This document shows, piece by piece, positions 1-9,520 of a stretch of DNA of 63,225 nt. A program made the translations under genes and the position numbers. Position 1 is the first letter of the stretch. Every line of letters starts with the position of its first letter. Origin of the DNA: Parahoeflea olei. GTDB lineage: Bacteria; Pseudomonadota; Alphaproteobacteria; Rhizobiales; Rhizobiaceae. The DNA lies in assembly GCF_001703635.1 (NCBI RefSeq), contig NZ_LQZT01000013.1, positions 1 through 63,225 of the forward strand, read 5' to 3'. Below the pieces are notes generated by a model. The model saw nothing but the letters and a program-made list of their open reading frames with translations. It searched no databases and was not told where the DNA came from.

Positions 1-1
1 C

Positions 2-1108
2 GAAACCCGCATCGCCAATGCCGCGGGCGAGGCGATCGCCATCGAGCTTTCGGCCTTCGACGAGATGGTGCAGCTCGCGGTCGCCCATGCCGAGGCGGTC
101 AAGTCCGCGGCCGAGGCGCTGTCGGTGATCGACGTAACCGCGGCGCTCGCCGAACTCGCCCAGGAACAGGGCTATGCGCGACCGAAAGTGGACGACAGCC
201 TCGCCTTCGAGATTGTCGCCGGCCGGCATCCGGTGGTCGAGCAGGCGCTGAGACGCCAGGCGGCGCAACCCTTCGTCGCCAATGACTGCGATCTCTCGCC
301 GCCCGACGGCAAGGATGACGGCGGCGCGATCTGGCTGCTGACCGGCCCCAACATGGGCGGCAAGTCGACTTTTCTCAGACAAAACGCACTGATTGCGATC
401 CTGGCGCAGATGGGCTCCTTCGTGCCCGCGGGCTCGGCCCATATCGGCGCGGTCGACCGGCTGTTTTCGCGCGTCGGCGCCTCCGACGACCTTGCCCGCG
501 GGCGCTCGACCTTCATGGTCGAAATGGTGGAGACCGCGGCGATCCTCAACCAGGCGGGTCCGCGCTCGCTCGTCATCCTCGACGAGATCGGTCGCGGCAC
601 GGCGACCTTCGACGGCTTGTCGATCGCCTGGGCGGCGGTCGAGCACCTGCATGCCGAAAACCGCTGCCGCGGCCTGTTCGCGACCCATTTCCATGAACTC
701 ACCGCGCTGTCGGAGAAGCTGCCGCGGCTCCACAACGCCACCATGAAGGTCAAGGAATGGCAGGGCGAGGTGGTGTTCCTGCACGAGGTCGGCGCGGGTG
801 CCGCCGACCGGTCCTACGGCATCCAGGTAGCGCGGCTCGCGGGGCTGCCCGACGCAGTCGTCGCCCGCGCCCGCGAGGTGCTCGACCTTCTGGAATCGAG
901 CGAACGGGAAAACCCGGCGGCGCGGCTCGTCGACGACCTGCCGCTGTTTGCCGTGCCGGTGAGGAACGAGGCGCCCAAGCCCGCCAAGGGACCGTCCCCG
1001 TCGGACAGCTATCTTGCCGCGCTCAATCCCGACGACATGACCCCGCGCGATGCGCTCGAGGCGCTCTACGAACTCAAGCGGCGGCAGGCGGAACAGGCAA
1101 AGGCCTGA
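2..1108 (+). CDS. mutS: DNA mismatch repair protein MutS, C-terminal part (5' end outside window)
   Basis: Mismatch-recognition ATPase that binds mispaired bases and recruits MutL. The reading frame is open from base 2, so the gene enters from the left edge; about 368 residues remain of a protein usually near 850-900. Visible are the Walker A motif GPNMGGKST (bases 344-370), the ABC-type signature [10 protein letters not shown], the Walker [12 protein letters not shown] and the conserved ATHFHEL stretch, followed by the C-terminal dimerisation/helix-turn-helix tail. The internal ATG at 65 is only the first Met in the truncated frame and not a start. A PfkB kinase gene follows 75 bases downstream on the same strand. 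Confidence 0.97.
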   Translation, partial: ETRIANAAGEAIAIELSAFDEMVQLAVAHAEAVKSAAEALSVIDVTAALAELAQEQGYARPKVDDSLAFEIVAGRHPVVEQALRRQAAQPFVANDCDLSPPDGKDDGGAIWLLTGPNMGGKSTFLRQNALIAILAQMGSFVPAGSAHIGAVDRLFSRVGASDDLARGRSTFMVEMVETAAILNQAGPRSLVILDEIGRGTATFDGLSIAWAAVEHLHAENRCRGLFATHFHELTALSEKLPRLHNATMKVKEWQGEVVFLHEVGAGAADRSYGIQVARLAGLPDAVVARAREVLDLLESSERENPAARLVDDLPLFAVPVRNEAPKPAKGPSPSDSYLAALNPDDMTPRDALEALYELKRRQAEQAKA

Positions 1109-1183
1109 GCGCCGGTCTTCCAATCGCGCGAAAAATCTTTATGAAAAACGGGCATCCCCAGTCGCCAACCGGTAAGATTTTCC

Positions 1184-2176
1184 ATGAGCAAGTTTGACGT
1201 CCTGTGCATCGGCAATGCCATTGTCGACATCATCGCCCGCTGCGACGAGGCCTTCCTCGTTGACAACGACATCATCAAGGGCGCGATGAACCTGATCGAC
1301 GCCGAGCGGGCGGAACTGCTTTACGAGCGGATGGGGCCGGCCATCGAGGCCTCGGGCGGCAGCGCCGGCAACACGGCGGCGGGGATCGCGAGCTTCGGCA
1401 GCCGCGCGGCCTATTTCGGCAAGGTCTCCGACGACCAGCTCGGCAAGATCTACACCCACGACATCCGCGCCCAGGGCGTGCATTTCAACACCAAGCCACT
1501 GGGCGGTACGCCACCCACGGCCCGCTCGATGATCTTCGTCACCCCCGACAGCGAGCGCTCGATGAACACCTATCTCGGCGCCTGCGTCGAACTCGGGCCC
1601 GAGGACATCGAGGAAGAGGTGGTGGCCGAGGCCAAGGTCACCTATTTCGAGGGCTATCTGTGGGACCCGCCGCGCGCCAAGGAGGCGATCCGGCTCGCCG
1701 CCGAAATCGGCCATGCGCACGGCCGCGAGATGGCGATCACGCTGTCGGACCCGTTCTGCGTGGGCCGCTACCGCGACGAATTCCTCGACCTGATGCGCTC
1801 GGGCACGATCGACATCGTGTTCGCCAATTCCGACGAGGTAAAATCGCTTTACGAGACCGATGATTTCGAGGATGCCGCGCGGCAGCTCGCGGAGGATTGC
1901 CGGATTGCGGTCGTCACCCGCTCCGAGCTGGGATCGCTGATCCTTGCGCAGGGAGAGCGCGTCGAGGTGCAGGCGCTGCCGGTCGACGAGGTGGTCGACA
2001 CCACCGGCGCCGGCGACCTCTACGCCGCGGGCTTCCTGCACGGCTATGCGCAGGGCAAGCCGCTCGATATCTGCGGCCGGCTCGGCAGCCTTGCCGCCGG
2101 CCTGGTCATCCAGCAGATCGGGCCGCGGCCGCAGCTTTCGCTCAAGGACGCCGCCCGCCAGGCCGGGCTCGACTGA
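1184..2176 (+). CDS. PfkB-family carbohydrate/nucleoside kinase (adenosine kinase-like)
   Basis: Ribokinase-fold kinase of 330 residues that should phosphorylate a sugar or nucleoside hydroxyl with ATP in the cytosol. The N-terminal PfkB signature is seen as GGSAGNTAAG, and the C-terminal signature DTTGAGDLYAAGF lies near residues 272-284, with the last Asp of DTTGAGD as the expected catalytic base. The overall pattern resembles the bacterial adenosine kinase-like subgroup, but the exact substrate cannot be read from sequence. The ATG at 1184 has only a weak ribosome site. The gene is convergent with the outer-membrane protein gene on the other strand, 37 bases away. Confidence 0.9.
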   Translation: MSKFDVLCIGNAIVDIIARCDEAFLVDNDIIKGAMNLIDAERAELLYERMGPAIEASGGSAGNTAAGIASFGSRAAYFGKVSDDQLGKIYTHDIRAQGVHFNTKPLGGTPPTARSMIFVTPDSERSMNTYLGACVELGPEDIEEEVVAEAKVTYFEGYLWDPPRAKEAIRLAAEIGHAHGREMAITLSDPFCVGRYRDEFLDLMRSGTIDIVFANSDEVKSLYETDDFEDAARQLAEDCRIAVVTRSELGSLILAQGERVEVQALPVDEVVDTTGAGDLYAAGFLHGYAQGKPLDICGRLGSLAAGLVIQQIGPRPQLSLKDAARQAGLD

Positions 2177-2213
2177 GCCGGGCCTCGCCCGCAGGCAAGC
2201 CCCGCACGGCCGG

Positions 2214-2792
2214 TCAGAACTTCAGGCCGAGGCGCGCGCGCAGCACGTTCATGTCGACATCGACGCCGGTGCCGTCGAAATCGCTGAAGCTGTGATGGCT
2301 GTAGTCGATGCCGGCGGTGACGCGGTCGGTGATCGCATAGTCGACGCCCGCCCCCACCAGCCAGCCGGTGTCCGCATAGCGCGGGCCGCCGCCCGATCTC
2401 GAGAACCTGGCCTGGCTCACGCCGACCGAGCCGGTGAAGAGAAACCGGTCGAGAGACATGCCGCCGCGCAGGCGTGCGGACAGGAGGTGATCGGTCTCGT
2501 AGGGCGGGTGCTTCATGCCGGAATATTCGGCGCTGACTTCCGGCCCGACATAGACATTGTCGCCGAACCGGAACAGATAGCCGGCGTGAAGCCCGGCGAC
2601 GCCATCATCGACCTCGGCCGAATAGGTGCCGTCGGCATCGAGCCAGTCATAGCCGAGCTGGACGCCGACATAGGCCCCGTCCCAGCCGAAGCCTGTGGGA
2701 TCGAAAGGCGCCGTGGCGTCGGCGGCAAGAAGCGGGGATGTCGTGCCGAGCGCGAGAACGAAAGCCGCGGCACCGAGGACGTGACGAACCAT
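2214..2792 (-). CDS. Outer-membrane beta-barrel protein (Omp25/OmpA-like porin family)
   Basis: Secreted protein of 192 residues with a clear signal peptide (hydrophobic AAAFVLALG segment, cleavage probably after SPLLAAD). The mature part alternates hydrophobic and polar residues and Gly/Tyr-rich strands (AYVGVQLGYDW, HAGYLFRFGDN, VLRARLGLKF) and ends in Phe, as small eight-stranded outer-membrane barrels do. This matches the Omp25/Omp31-like surface proteins common in Hyphomicrobiales; the role is probably structural. A strong AGAGGAGGA ribosome site sits 5-6 bases before the ATG at 2792. No partner gene is adjacent. Confidence 0.85.
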   Translation of the reverse strand: MVRHVLGAAAFVLALGTTSPLLAADATAPFDPTGFGWDGAYVGVQLGYDWLDADGTYSAEVDDGVAGLHAGYLFRFGDNVYVGPEVSAEYSGMKHPPYETDHLLSARLRGGMSLDRFLFTGSVGVSQARFSRSGGGPRYADTGWLVGAGVDYAITDRVTAGIDYSHHSFSDFDGTGVDVDMNVLRARLGLKF

Positions 2793-3001
2793 GATGGTCC
2801 TCCTCTTCAGACGAATTGTGGTGTTTCAGGACATTCCCAACAGGCCACAGCCCGGACCGGCCTTGCATTGACGACCGTCAACAATCCCCCCGCTCACGGC
2901 CATTTTCGAGGGCGGGGAGCCGGGCGACATCCGCTGTTCGATCCAAAAGGACCGACGCAGGCGGTTGACCAAGGGGCCGACCGGGCGGGTGGGAAGGCCG
3001 G

Positions 3002-3637
3002 TTACATCACGTCTTCGGGCGGCCGGCCGGGCCGCGGGCGATAGGGCGAGAACGCCCAGCCGTAGCGGATCGCGCCGCCGCGCACGATGAACGCAAGGGC
3101 CACGCCGATCGCCGAGGCCGCGACCAGCGGCGCACCGATGAGCGTTGCGGCGACGAAGCCGCCCGCGCCCGAAAGTGCTGCCGAGACATAGATTTCCGGA
3201 CGCAGCAGCACAGAGGGCTCACCCGACAACAGATCGCGCAGGATGCCGCCCAGGCAGGCCGTCATCATGCCGGTGACGAGGGCGACCACCGGCGAGCCGC
3301 TGATCGCGAGCCCCTTGGCAGCGCCCATCACCGAATAGGCGGCCATGCCCACCGCATCGAGCCAGAGCAGCAGGCGGTAGCGCGATTCGACCAGATGCGC
3401 GGTCACGAACACCACCAGCGCCACGCCGACGCAAACCACCAGGTAGACCGGCCTCGACACCCAGAACACCGGCGCCTGGCCGAGCACCAGATCGCGCAGG
3501 GTGCCGCCGCCGGTGCCGGTCACCGCGGCCAGGAACACGAAGCCGATGATGTCGAGCTGCTTGCGCGAGGCCGCAAGTGCGCCGGTGGCGGCAAACACCG
3601 CCACGCCGGCATAATCGAGCGCGTCGAGCAGGGTCAT
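3002..3637 (-). CDS. TRIC-type cation channel family protein (UPF0126)
   Basis: Inner-membrane protein of 211 residues made of two homologous halves of about three helices each; each half carries a Gly-rich kink followed by LRD (GTGGGTLRDLV and ACLGGILRDLL), the hallmark of the trimeric intracellular cation (TRIC) channel family. Family members form homotrimeric monovalent-cation channels; the bacterial role is not settled. The charged tail ([12 protein letters not shown]) is probably cytoplasmic. It lies downstream of grpE on the same strand with a 39-base gap, so it may be read through from the grpE transcript. Confidence 0.9.
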   Translation of the reverse strand: MTLLDALDYAGVAVFAATGALAASRKQLDIIGFVFLAAVTGTGGGTLRDLVLGQAPVFWVSRPVYLVVCVGVALVVFVTAHLVESRYRLLLWLDAVGMAAYSVMGAAKGLAISGSPVVALVTGMMTACLGGILRDLLSGEPSVLLRPEIYVSAALSGAGGFVAATLIGAPLVAASAIGVALAFIVRGGAIRYGWAFSPYRPRPGRPPEDVM

Positions 3638-3676
3638 GTCGCGTGTCTCCCGCCCGGCACCCGGGGCTGTGGGGCC

Positions 3677-4309
3677 TCAGGCGTCCTTTTCGGCCTCGGG
3701 GCTGATCGGCCCGGGCTCGGCAGCCGCGGCCTGCTCCTTGGGGCCGCCCTTGGCGACACCGACCATGGCCGGGCGCAACATGCGCTCGCCGATCACATAG
3801 CCCGGCTGCACCACATCGACGACGGTGTTGTTGGGCACCTCCGGATTCGGCACCTCGTACATCGCCTGATGGAAGTTCGGATCGAACTTCTGGCCCTTGG
3901 GATCGACCTTGCGCACGCCGTGGCGTTCGAGTGCTGCGAGCATCGCCCGTTCGGTGAGCTCGACGCCTTCGACCAGCGACTTCAACCCATTGTCATCCGC
4001 GCCTTCGGCCTGTTCCGGCACGGCCGCAAGCGCGCGCTGGAGATTGTCGGAGACCTGCAGCATGTCGCGGGCGAAGCCGGCGATCGCGTAGCTCTTGGCG
4101 TCCTTGATCTCGCGGGCGGTGCGGCGGCGCAGGTTTTCCATCTCGGCGGCCATGCGCAGCCGCTGGTCCTTCAGCTGTTCGAGGTCAGCGAGCAACGCCT
4201 CCATTGGGTCAAGCTCGGTCGCCTGTTCGGTCGTGGCGGCCTCTGCTTCCGCGGCTGCGGCGTCGGCCTGTGGCTTGTTGTCTTCGCGGCCCTGGCTTTC
4301 ATCGCTCAT
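3677..4309 (-). CDS. grpE: Nucleotide exchange factor GrpE
   Basis: Co-chaperone that releases ADP from DnaK. The 210-residue protein has an acidic, low-complexity N-terminus, a long heptad-rich helix ([21 protein letters not shown]) and the GrpE signature region with [13 protein letters not shown], followed by the C-terminal beta-wing ([23 protein letters not shown]). An AGGA ribosome site precedes the ATG at 4309. In many relatives hrcA lies directly upstream; here hrcA and grpE are still on the same strand but are parted by about 2.5 kb carrying an oppositely oriented SEFIR gene. Confidence 0.97.
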   Translation of the reverse strand: MSDESQGREDNKPQADAAAAEAEAATTEQATELDPMEALLADLEQLKDQRLRMAAEMENLRRRTAREIKDAKSYAIAGFARDMLQVSDNLQRALAAVPEQAEGADDNGLKSLVEGVELTERAMLAALERHGVRKVDPKGQKFDPNFHQAMYEVPNPEVPNNTVVDVVQPGYVIGERMLRPAMVGVAKGGPKEQAAAAEPGPISPEAEKDA

Positions 4310-4997
4310 GGTGTGCTTGTCCTGACTGTTTTACCTTGGATTTCTCCGGGGACTTATCCGGATGTTGCCTCGCATATCGACGTTCGGAGGGCAAAAATCA
4401 AGGGTCTCCCGGCGCCGGAAGGGCAGATGCTCGCCCTGTCCGCAGGCAAACCGGCTCGCGCGGTCAGGGGTTCGCGGGCCGGGTTTTGGAAGCGGGTTGG
4501 AGGCGGGGCGGATCGGGCGGAGCACGGGGCAGAGGCGGGGCGGAGCGGGCGGCGCTGATTATAGCGACGTGTCCGGGTCAGGCGGTGTTTGGATCTGTTC
4601 CAGGGCTGGATCGGTCAAGGAGTTGCGTCAGCATTCGGCCGGGAGGCGCCGATCAACACCTATTGATGCAATGGCGGCTTCGCGCCTAATTTTCGGACGC
4701 TCGCAATCTTGGCCCTGGCACCCTAAGCAGTCGTTCGCTGCGCATCACATGAAAGGCCGAAATGCGTAGGAAGCGGACCTTGGGGTAGCGACCGGGACGA
4801 ATGTTAGAATGTAGGAGGCTGAGCTTCGACCCAGCGACCACGTCGGCCGCTAGGCCCAGGCAAGAGCACAAAAATCCGCGGTCCAACGTTGTGGAGTAGA
4901 GCAATGCCGCATGACACTCCCGCGTCGCCGCAATCTGTTTCATAGTGTTCTCCCATAGACTATACAGCCAAAGATATCTGCAATTCGGAAGTGCCAA
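4310..4997. other. Left flank of the SEFIR island
   Basis: These 688 bases hold no convincing long gene. The part next to grpE is high-GC like the chromosome; from roughly 4560 the sequence becomes AT-richer and matches the SEFIR gene in composition. A TATACA -10-like hexamer lies at 4961-4966, about 32 bases before the SEFIR start, without a clear -35 box. One small candidate gene (4686-4943, minus strand) is listed separately. No transposase, integrase remnant, tRNA or obvious att-like direct repeat was seen. Confidence 0.5.
4686..4943 (-). CDS. Possible small protein, 85 residues, divergent from the SEFIR gene
   Basis: I do not recognise this gene. The ATG at 4943 is preceded by GGGAGA with a 6-base spacer, which is the main support. 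The predicted product starts MKQIAATRECHAALLY, has a short hydrophobic middle and a basic C-terminal half (IRPGRYPKVRFLR), with no known motif. It lies head-to-head with the SEFIR gene, its start 54 bases from the SEFIR ATG. It may be an accidental frame in foreign DNA; the lack of a recognisable fold keeps confidence low. Confidence 0.25.
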   Translation of the reverse strand: MKQIAATRECHAALLYSTTLDRGFLCSCLGLAADVVAGSKLSLLHSNIRPGRYPKVRFLRISAFHVMRSERLLRVPGPRLRASEN

Positions 4998-6461
4998 ATG
5001 TCCGACAACCAGCCCATTCCACCTAAAGCGTTCATCTCGTATAGTTGGAGCAGTCCCGACCATGAATCTCGCGTCTTGGACCTTGCAACCGACCTACGTT
5101 CGGCAGGCGTGGATGCAATTCTAGACAAATGGGACCTGCGCGAAGGTCAAGAGTCGGCTGCTTTTATGGAGCAGATGGTCACCGACAAAGACATTCAGAA
5201 GGTCATCATTGTATCTGATAAGGCCTACGCCGAGAAATCGGATAATCGCTCGGGTGGAGCAGGCACCGAGGCACAGATCATATCCCCAAAGCTATATAGT
5301 GGCGAGGATGAAGGTAAGTTCGTCGCGCTCGTGTTTGAGAGAGATGAACATGGTAAAGCCTGCTTGCCAGCCTACTACACGTCGCGAATTTTCATCGACT
5401 TCACTGACCAGACCAGAGCAACCGACAGCTTTGAACAGCTAGTGCGTTGGATTTTCGACAAGCCCCTTCACCGAAAACCAGACGTTGGACGCGCTCCCGC
5501 CTACCTCAGTTCGGATGAAACCACGATCACTCTCGCTACGAGCGCGGCTCATCGCAGAGCGATGGACGCAGTGCAGAACAGCCGGCCTCACGCATTTGCA
5601 GCAACGCAGGAGTATTTGGAAACCCTCACCAATCAGCTACAGTCATTCCGCATCAACGTGGAGACTGACCCACTGTCAGATGAGATTTTAAGCAACTACG
5701 CTTCTTTTTTGCCATATCGGGATGAAACGATTACGCTGGTTCGCGCAATTTCCCGAGCAGAGCCTAATCCACGCTATGGCGATGCTCTACACGCATTTCT
5801 CGAACGTTTCATTCCTTTTTTCCATGCTACGCCAGAAAGCGGGAGACATCGAAAATTCGACTTCGACAACTACAAGTTCTTTGCGCATGAACTGCTGTTG
5901 TACTTCTCCACAATTGGGATGACTGATGGTCGCACTGACTTAGTTGATGCAATTTTAGGGCGACCTTACTACGACAATTTTCGTGGAGAGAGCGGCGGCA
6001 ATTCGATTGGATCCTACGACGTATTTTCCTTTCATGATGGTCTCCTTGACTACCGCAACAAACAGCTTGAGCTAGGGCGCTATTCGCTTCACGCGGACCT
6101 TCTCAGCGAAAGAGCGGTAGGAAGCGGCTTTAGGTTCGAGCAACTGATACAGTCCGACTTTGTTCTGTTCCTGCGCCATCGACTGCTTCACGCAGAACCC
6201 TACTACTTCTGGTTTCCCGTTACGATGAATCTTCTTGCTTACGGTCACCACCATCCATTTGAGATATTTGCTCGAGCGCAGTCGGCGCGCGAACTCAAGC
6301 GCTTGCTCCCAATGCTCGGGATTGAAAATCGAGGGCCACTTGACGAGTTAGTAAAAGCATATTCTGACGACCCGAGGAAAGCTCCGAGCTTCAACGATGG
6401 CTGGGATCGCCTAGACATTGCGAAGCTTACGGGACACGGTCAGCTTGGCTCTCGCCCCTGA
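4998..6461 (+). CDS. SEFIR-domain protein, candidate antiphage defence factor
   Basis: The first ~155 of 487 residues form a SEFIR/TIR-like domain: FISYSW (residues 12-17) opens it, the WDLREGQE box follows at 45-52 with FMEQMV (Glu58) as a possible catalytic region, then VIIVSDKAYAEKS (69-81) and FVALVFERD (108-116). Known bacterial SEFIR proteins defend against phage by NAD+ depletion; that activity is inferred here. Residues ~170-487 show no domain I recognise and would be the sensor or oligomerising part. The gene is a lone plus-strand unit between minus-strand hrcA and grpE. It is AT-richer than its neighbours (the 60 bases at 5701 are 48% G+C, the 60 at 6901 are 72%), which suggests transfer. 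GGAAG lies eight to nine bases before the ATG. Confidence 0.85.
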   Translation: MSDNQPIPPKAFISYSWSSPDHESRVLDLATDLRSAGVDAILDKWDLREGQESAAFMEQMVTDKDIQKVIIVSDKAYAEKSDNRSGGAGTEAQIISPKLYSGEDEGKFVALVFERDEHGKACLPAYYTSRIFIDFTDQTRATDSFEQLVRWIFDKPLHRKPDVGRAPAYLSSDETTITLATSAAHRRAMDAVQNSRPHAFAATQEYLETLTNQLQSFRINVETDPLSDEILSNYASFLPYRDETITLVRAISRAEPNPRYGDALHAFLERFIPFFHATPESGRHRKFDFDNYKFFAHELLLYFSTIGMTDGRTDLVDAILGRPYYDNFRGESGGNSIGSYDVFSFHDGLLDYRNKQLELGRYSLHADLLSERAVGSGFRFEQLIQSDFVLFLRHRLLHAEPYYFWFPVTMNLLAYGHHHPFEIFARAQSARELKRLLPMLGIENRGPLDELVKAYSDDPRKAPSFNDGWDRLDIAKLTGHGQLGSRP

Positions 6462-6816
6462 CCGTCAGAGCGTCTGTTTTGTAGACGTGAGACAGGCTCG
6501 CGCACTCCGAGTGCTGCGAGGCGACGACATCGGGTGAGAACAACGTTTTGATTTGTCGATCTCCCAACACCCTTGAGAGGCACTTGCCCGATTTGTGCGC
6601 CGACGCTACGGTGATCGGAGAGCTAAAGGGCGAGCTTGGCAGAAACAGCAAGGTTGACATGGCCGAACTTCGTGCCGCCTTCGATCTTCACGCGCCTGCT
6701 TGACCGCACATCAGGCGCGAGCCCACCTCTCCCCCTGGCGCTTTCCGGCCAGAAGCCCCGTCGTCCGCGCCCTAGGTCAGGGCCGGAGATCCACGGCCCG
6801 ACGCCCCTCAGCCCCG
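6462..6816. other. Right flank of the SEFIR island
   Basis: Non-coding as far as I can tell. Two dyads follow the SEFIR stop codon (listed as a terminator). Composition returns to the high-GC chromosomal type at about 6690-6720, just before the hrcA stop. On the minus strand, bases 6623-6690 read like the last residues of an outer-membrane barrel protein (GGTKFGHVNLAVSAKLAL, then stop), possibly a gene remnant at the junction. Confidence 0.4.
6471..6520 (+). terminator. Tandem hairpins after the SEFIR gene
   Basis: Two inverted repeats follow the stop at 6461: CGTCT / AGACG around GTTTTGT (6471-6487), and a longer one with arms CTCGC-GCACTC and GAGTGC-T-GCGAG (6497-6520). Neither is followed by a clean T run, so a terminator role is likely by position only. 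Confidence 0.4.
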
Positions 6817-7902
6817 CTACTTCCGCACCAGCCGCGAGACCAGTTGCGCGGTGTAGTCGACCATCGGCACGATGCGGGCATAGTTCAGTCGGGTCGGGCC
6901 GATGATGCCCACGGCGCCCACGACCTTGTCCTCGCCGTCGCGCCAGGGGGCGACGATCAGGGAGGAGCCGGAGAGCGAGAACAGCTTGTTTTCCGAGCCG
7001 ATGAAGATGCGCACGCCCGAGCCTTCCTCGGCCAGCGTCATCAGCTCGATCAGGCTTTCCTTGCGCTCGAGTTCGTCGAACAGGAGCTTGAGCCGGTCGA
7101 GTTCCTCCCCCGCCGACAGGCCTTCGAGCAGGTTGCCGCGGCCGCGCACGATCAGCCGCGCCGAGCCCGCGCCCTCGCGCGTGCCGGCCCAGACCGCGAG
7201 CCCGCGTTCGACCAGGTCGCGCGAGAGCACATCGAGCTCCCGGCGCACCTCCTCGGTGATGCCCTCGAGTTCGCCGCGCACCTCGCTCAGCGTGCGGCCT
7301 GCGAGATGGGCGTTCAGGAAATTCGCGGCTTCCGTCAGCTGCCCCGCGGTCACGCCGTCGGGCAGCTCCATCACCCGGTTTTCGACCTGGTCGTTGCCGC
7401 CGACCAGCACCACCAGCGCCCGCTTCGGGTCGAGCCGGATGAATTCGATGTGGCGGATGGTGGCGTCCTGCTTGGCGGCGATGACGAGGCCCGCGCCCCG
7501 GGTCATGCCCGAGAGCATCTGGCTCGCCTCGGTCAGCAGCGTCTCCACCGGCCGGCTCGAATCCTCGGCATGGACCTGGCGTTCGATGGTCTCGCGCATG
7601 TCGGGCTGCAGGTCGCCCACCTGCATGAAGGCGTCGACGAAGAAGCGCAGCCCCTTCTGCGTGGGCAGGCGGCCGGCGCTCACATGCGGGGCGTAGATCA
7701 GGCCCAGATCCTCGAGATCGCTCATCACGTTGCGGATGGAGGCCGGCGACAGCGACATGGGCAGCATGCGCGAGAGAGAGCGCGAGCCGAGCGGATCGCC
7801 CGATTCCATGTAGCTTTCCACCAGCGCGCGAAAGATCTCCCGCGAGCGCTCGTCGAGCGATCCGGCGAGATCGGCTGATATGGAGGGCGTGTTCATGGTC
7901 AT
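6817..7902 (-). CDS. hrcA: Heat-inducible transcription repressor HrcA
   Basis: DNA-binding repressor of class I heat-shock genes through CIRCE operators. The protein has 361 residues with the N-terminal winged helix ([27 protein letters not shown]), a GAF-like middle and the conserved C-terminal segment ([28 protein letters not shown]). Either ATG at 7902 or 7896 could start it; GAGGA and CCGGA stretches lie upstream of both. It is divergent from rph (224-base gap). I found no CIRCE palindrome beside it, consistent with relatives in which the operator sits at groESL. Confidence 0.97.
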   Translation of the reverse strand: [361 protein letters not shown]

Positions 7903-8125
7903 TCCGGTTGTCCTCGAAGCCGCCTTCGGCCCAGCCCGGCAAGGACTGGAGCGGCCCTTTCGCGCGGAATATAGGGTCTAGCGGCGCGGGGCGGAAGAGG
8001 CAATCCGGCTGGGGGCGCGGCCGGTCGGGGCTCAGGCGCGGGCCCGGCCGCGCCCCACGCTTTTCCTTTGCATAAGGCACCTCGCGCCGATAGAACGCGC
8101 CAAGATCGGAATCAGGAGAGAGAAC

Positions 8126-8854
8126 ATGCGTCCATCGGGCCGGAAGACAGACATGATGCGGGCGGTCAGCTTCGAGCGCAACGTATCCAAGCACGCCGAA
8201 GGGTCCTGCCTGGTCAAGTTCGGCGACACCCATGTGCTGTGCACGGCGAGCCTCGAGGAACGTGTGCCGCCGTGGCTGCGCAATGGCGGCAAGGGCTGGG
8301 TGACGGCCGAATACGGCATGCTGCCGCGCTCGACCGGCGACCGCATGCGCCGCGAGGCCAGCGCCGGCAAGCAGGGCGGCCGCACGCTCGAGATCCAGCG
8401 CCTGATCGGCCGCTCGCTGCGCGCCGTGGTCGATCTCGAAGCGCTCGGCGAGCGCCAGATCACCGTCGACTGCGACGTCATCCAGGCCGATGGCGGCACC
8501 CGCACCGCCTCGATCACCGGCGCCTGGATCGCGCTTTACGACTGCCTGAAATGGATGGAACAGCGCTCGATGATCAAGCTCGACCGGGTGCTCAAGGACC
8601 ATGTCGCCGCCATTTCCTGCGGCGTGTTCGCCGGCCAGGCCGTGATCGATCTCGACTATCTCGAGGATTCGGCGGCAGAGACCGACGCCAATTTCGTCAT
8701 GACCGGCTCCGGCGGCATCGTCGAGATCCAGGGCACGGCCGAAGGTGCGCCCTTCTCCGAAGCCCAGCTTCTGGAGCTGATGGCGCTCGCCAAGGCCGGG
8801 ATCGCCGATCTCGTGGCCAAGCAGAAGGAGACGGTCGCAGGACCGCAGCAGTAA
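8126..8854 (+). CDS. rph: Ribonuclease PH
   Basis: Phosphorolytic 3'-5' exoribonuclease that trims tRNA 3' ends. The 242 residues cover the whole RNase PH fold: [12 protein letters not shown] at the N-terminus, the phosphate-binding region ([17 protein letters not shown]), and the conserved [18 protein letters not shown] box. Length is typical for the family. It is followed after three bases by rdgB, and hemW overlaps rdgB, so the three probably form one operon transcribed away from hrcA. Confidence 0.98.
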   Translation: MRPSGRKTDMMRAVSFERNVSKHAEGSCLVKFGDTHVLCTASLEERVPPWLRNGGKGWVTAEYGMLPRSTGDRMRREASAGKQGGRTLEIQRLIGRSLRAVVDLEALGERQITVDCDVIQADGGTRTASITGAWIALYDCLKWMEQRSMIKLDRVLKDHVAAISCGVFAGQAVIDLDYLEDSAAETDANFVMTGSGGIVEIQGTAEGAPFSEAQLLELMALAKAGIADLVAKQKETVAGPQQ

Positions 8855-8857
8855 GCG

Positions 8858-9520
8858 ATGCCAGATCCGTTGACCGTTACGCTCACCACGCTGCTGGTGG
8901 CCAGCCACAATGCCGGCAAGATCGCCGAGATGCGCGACCTGTGCGGGCCGCTCGGCATCGAGGTGACCTCGGCGGCCGAACTCGGCCTGCCCGAGCCCGA
9001 GGAGACCGGTGACACCTTCGAGGCCAATGCGGCGACCAAGGCGCTCGCCGCGGCGCGCGCCTCGGGCCTGATCGCGCTGTCGGACGATTCCGGCCTGGTG
9101 GTCGATGCGCTCGTCGGCGCGCCCGGCGTCTACACCGCCGACTGGGCGACGCTGCCCGAGGGCGGTCGCGACTTCGGCATCGCCATGCAGAAGGTCGAGG
9201 ACGCGCTCAAGGCGCGCGGCGCGCTCGAGGAATCGCAGCGCACCGGCCGGTTCGTGAGCGTGCTGTGCCTGGCAACGCCCGAGGGCGACACCAGCTTCTA
9301 CCGCGGCGAAGCGGAGGGCGTTCTGGTCTGGCCGCCGCGCGGCACGCTTGGCTTCGGCTATGATCCGGTGTTCCGCCCCGATGGCCACACCCGCACCTTC
9401 GGCGAGATGCCGGCCGAGGAAAAGCACGGCTGGAAGCCCGGCCAGGCCACCGCCCTGTCGCACCGCGCCCGCGCCTTCAAGCTGTTTGCCGAACAGCGCC
9501 TCGGCGTTGCCGCCACGTGA
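8858..9520 (+). CDS. rdgB: RdgB/HAM1 family non-canonical purine NTP pyrophosphatase
   Basis: House-cleaning enzyme hydrolysing dITP, ITP and XTP to monophosphates so they are not put into DNA or RNA. The N-terminus shows the family signature ([17 protein letters not shown]), followed by [14 protein letters not shown], the [20 protein letters not shown] catalytic box, and [11 protein letters not shown]. The ATG lies three bases after the rph stop, and the last bases overlap the hemW start, which argues for translational coupling. Confidence 0.97.
   Translation: MPDPLTVTLTTLLVASHNAGKIAEMRDLCGPLGIEVTSAAELGLPEPEETGDTFEANAATKALAAARASGLIALSDDSGLVVDALVGAPGVYTADWATLPEGGRDFGIAMQKVEDALKARGALEESQRTGRFVSVLCLATPEGDTSFYRGEAEGVLVWPPRGTLGFGYDPVFRPDGHTRTFGEMPAEEKHGWKPGQATALSHRARAFKLFAEQRLGVAAT

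Noticed and set aside
6497..6520. GCACTC...GAGTGC palindrome near hrcA as a CIRCE element
   Set aside because: CIRCE needs TTAGCACTC-N9-GAGTGCTAA; here the arms are almost adjacent and the outer bases differ.
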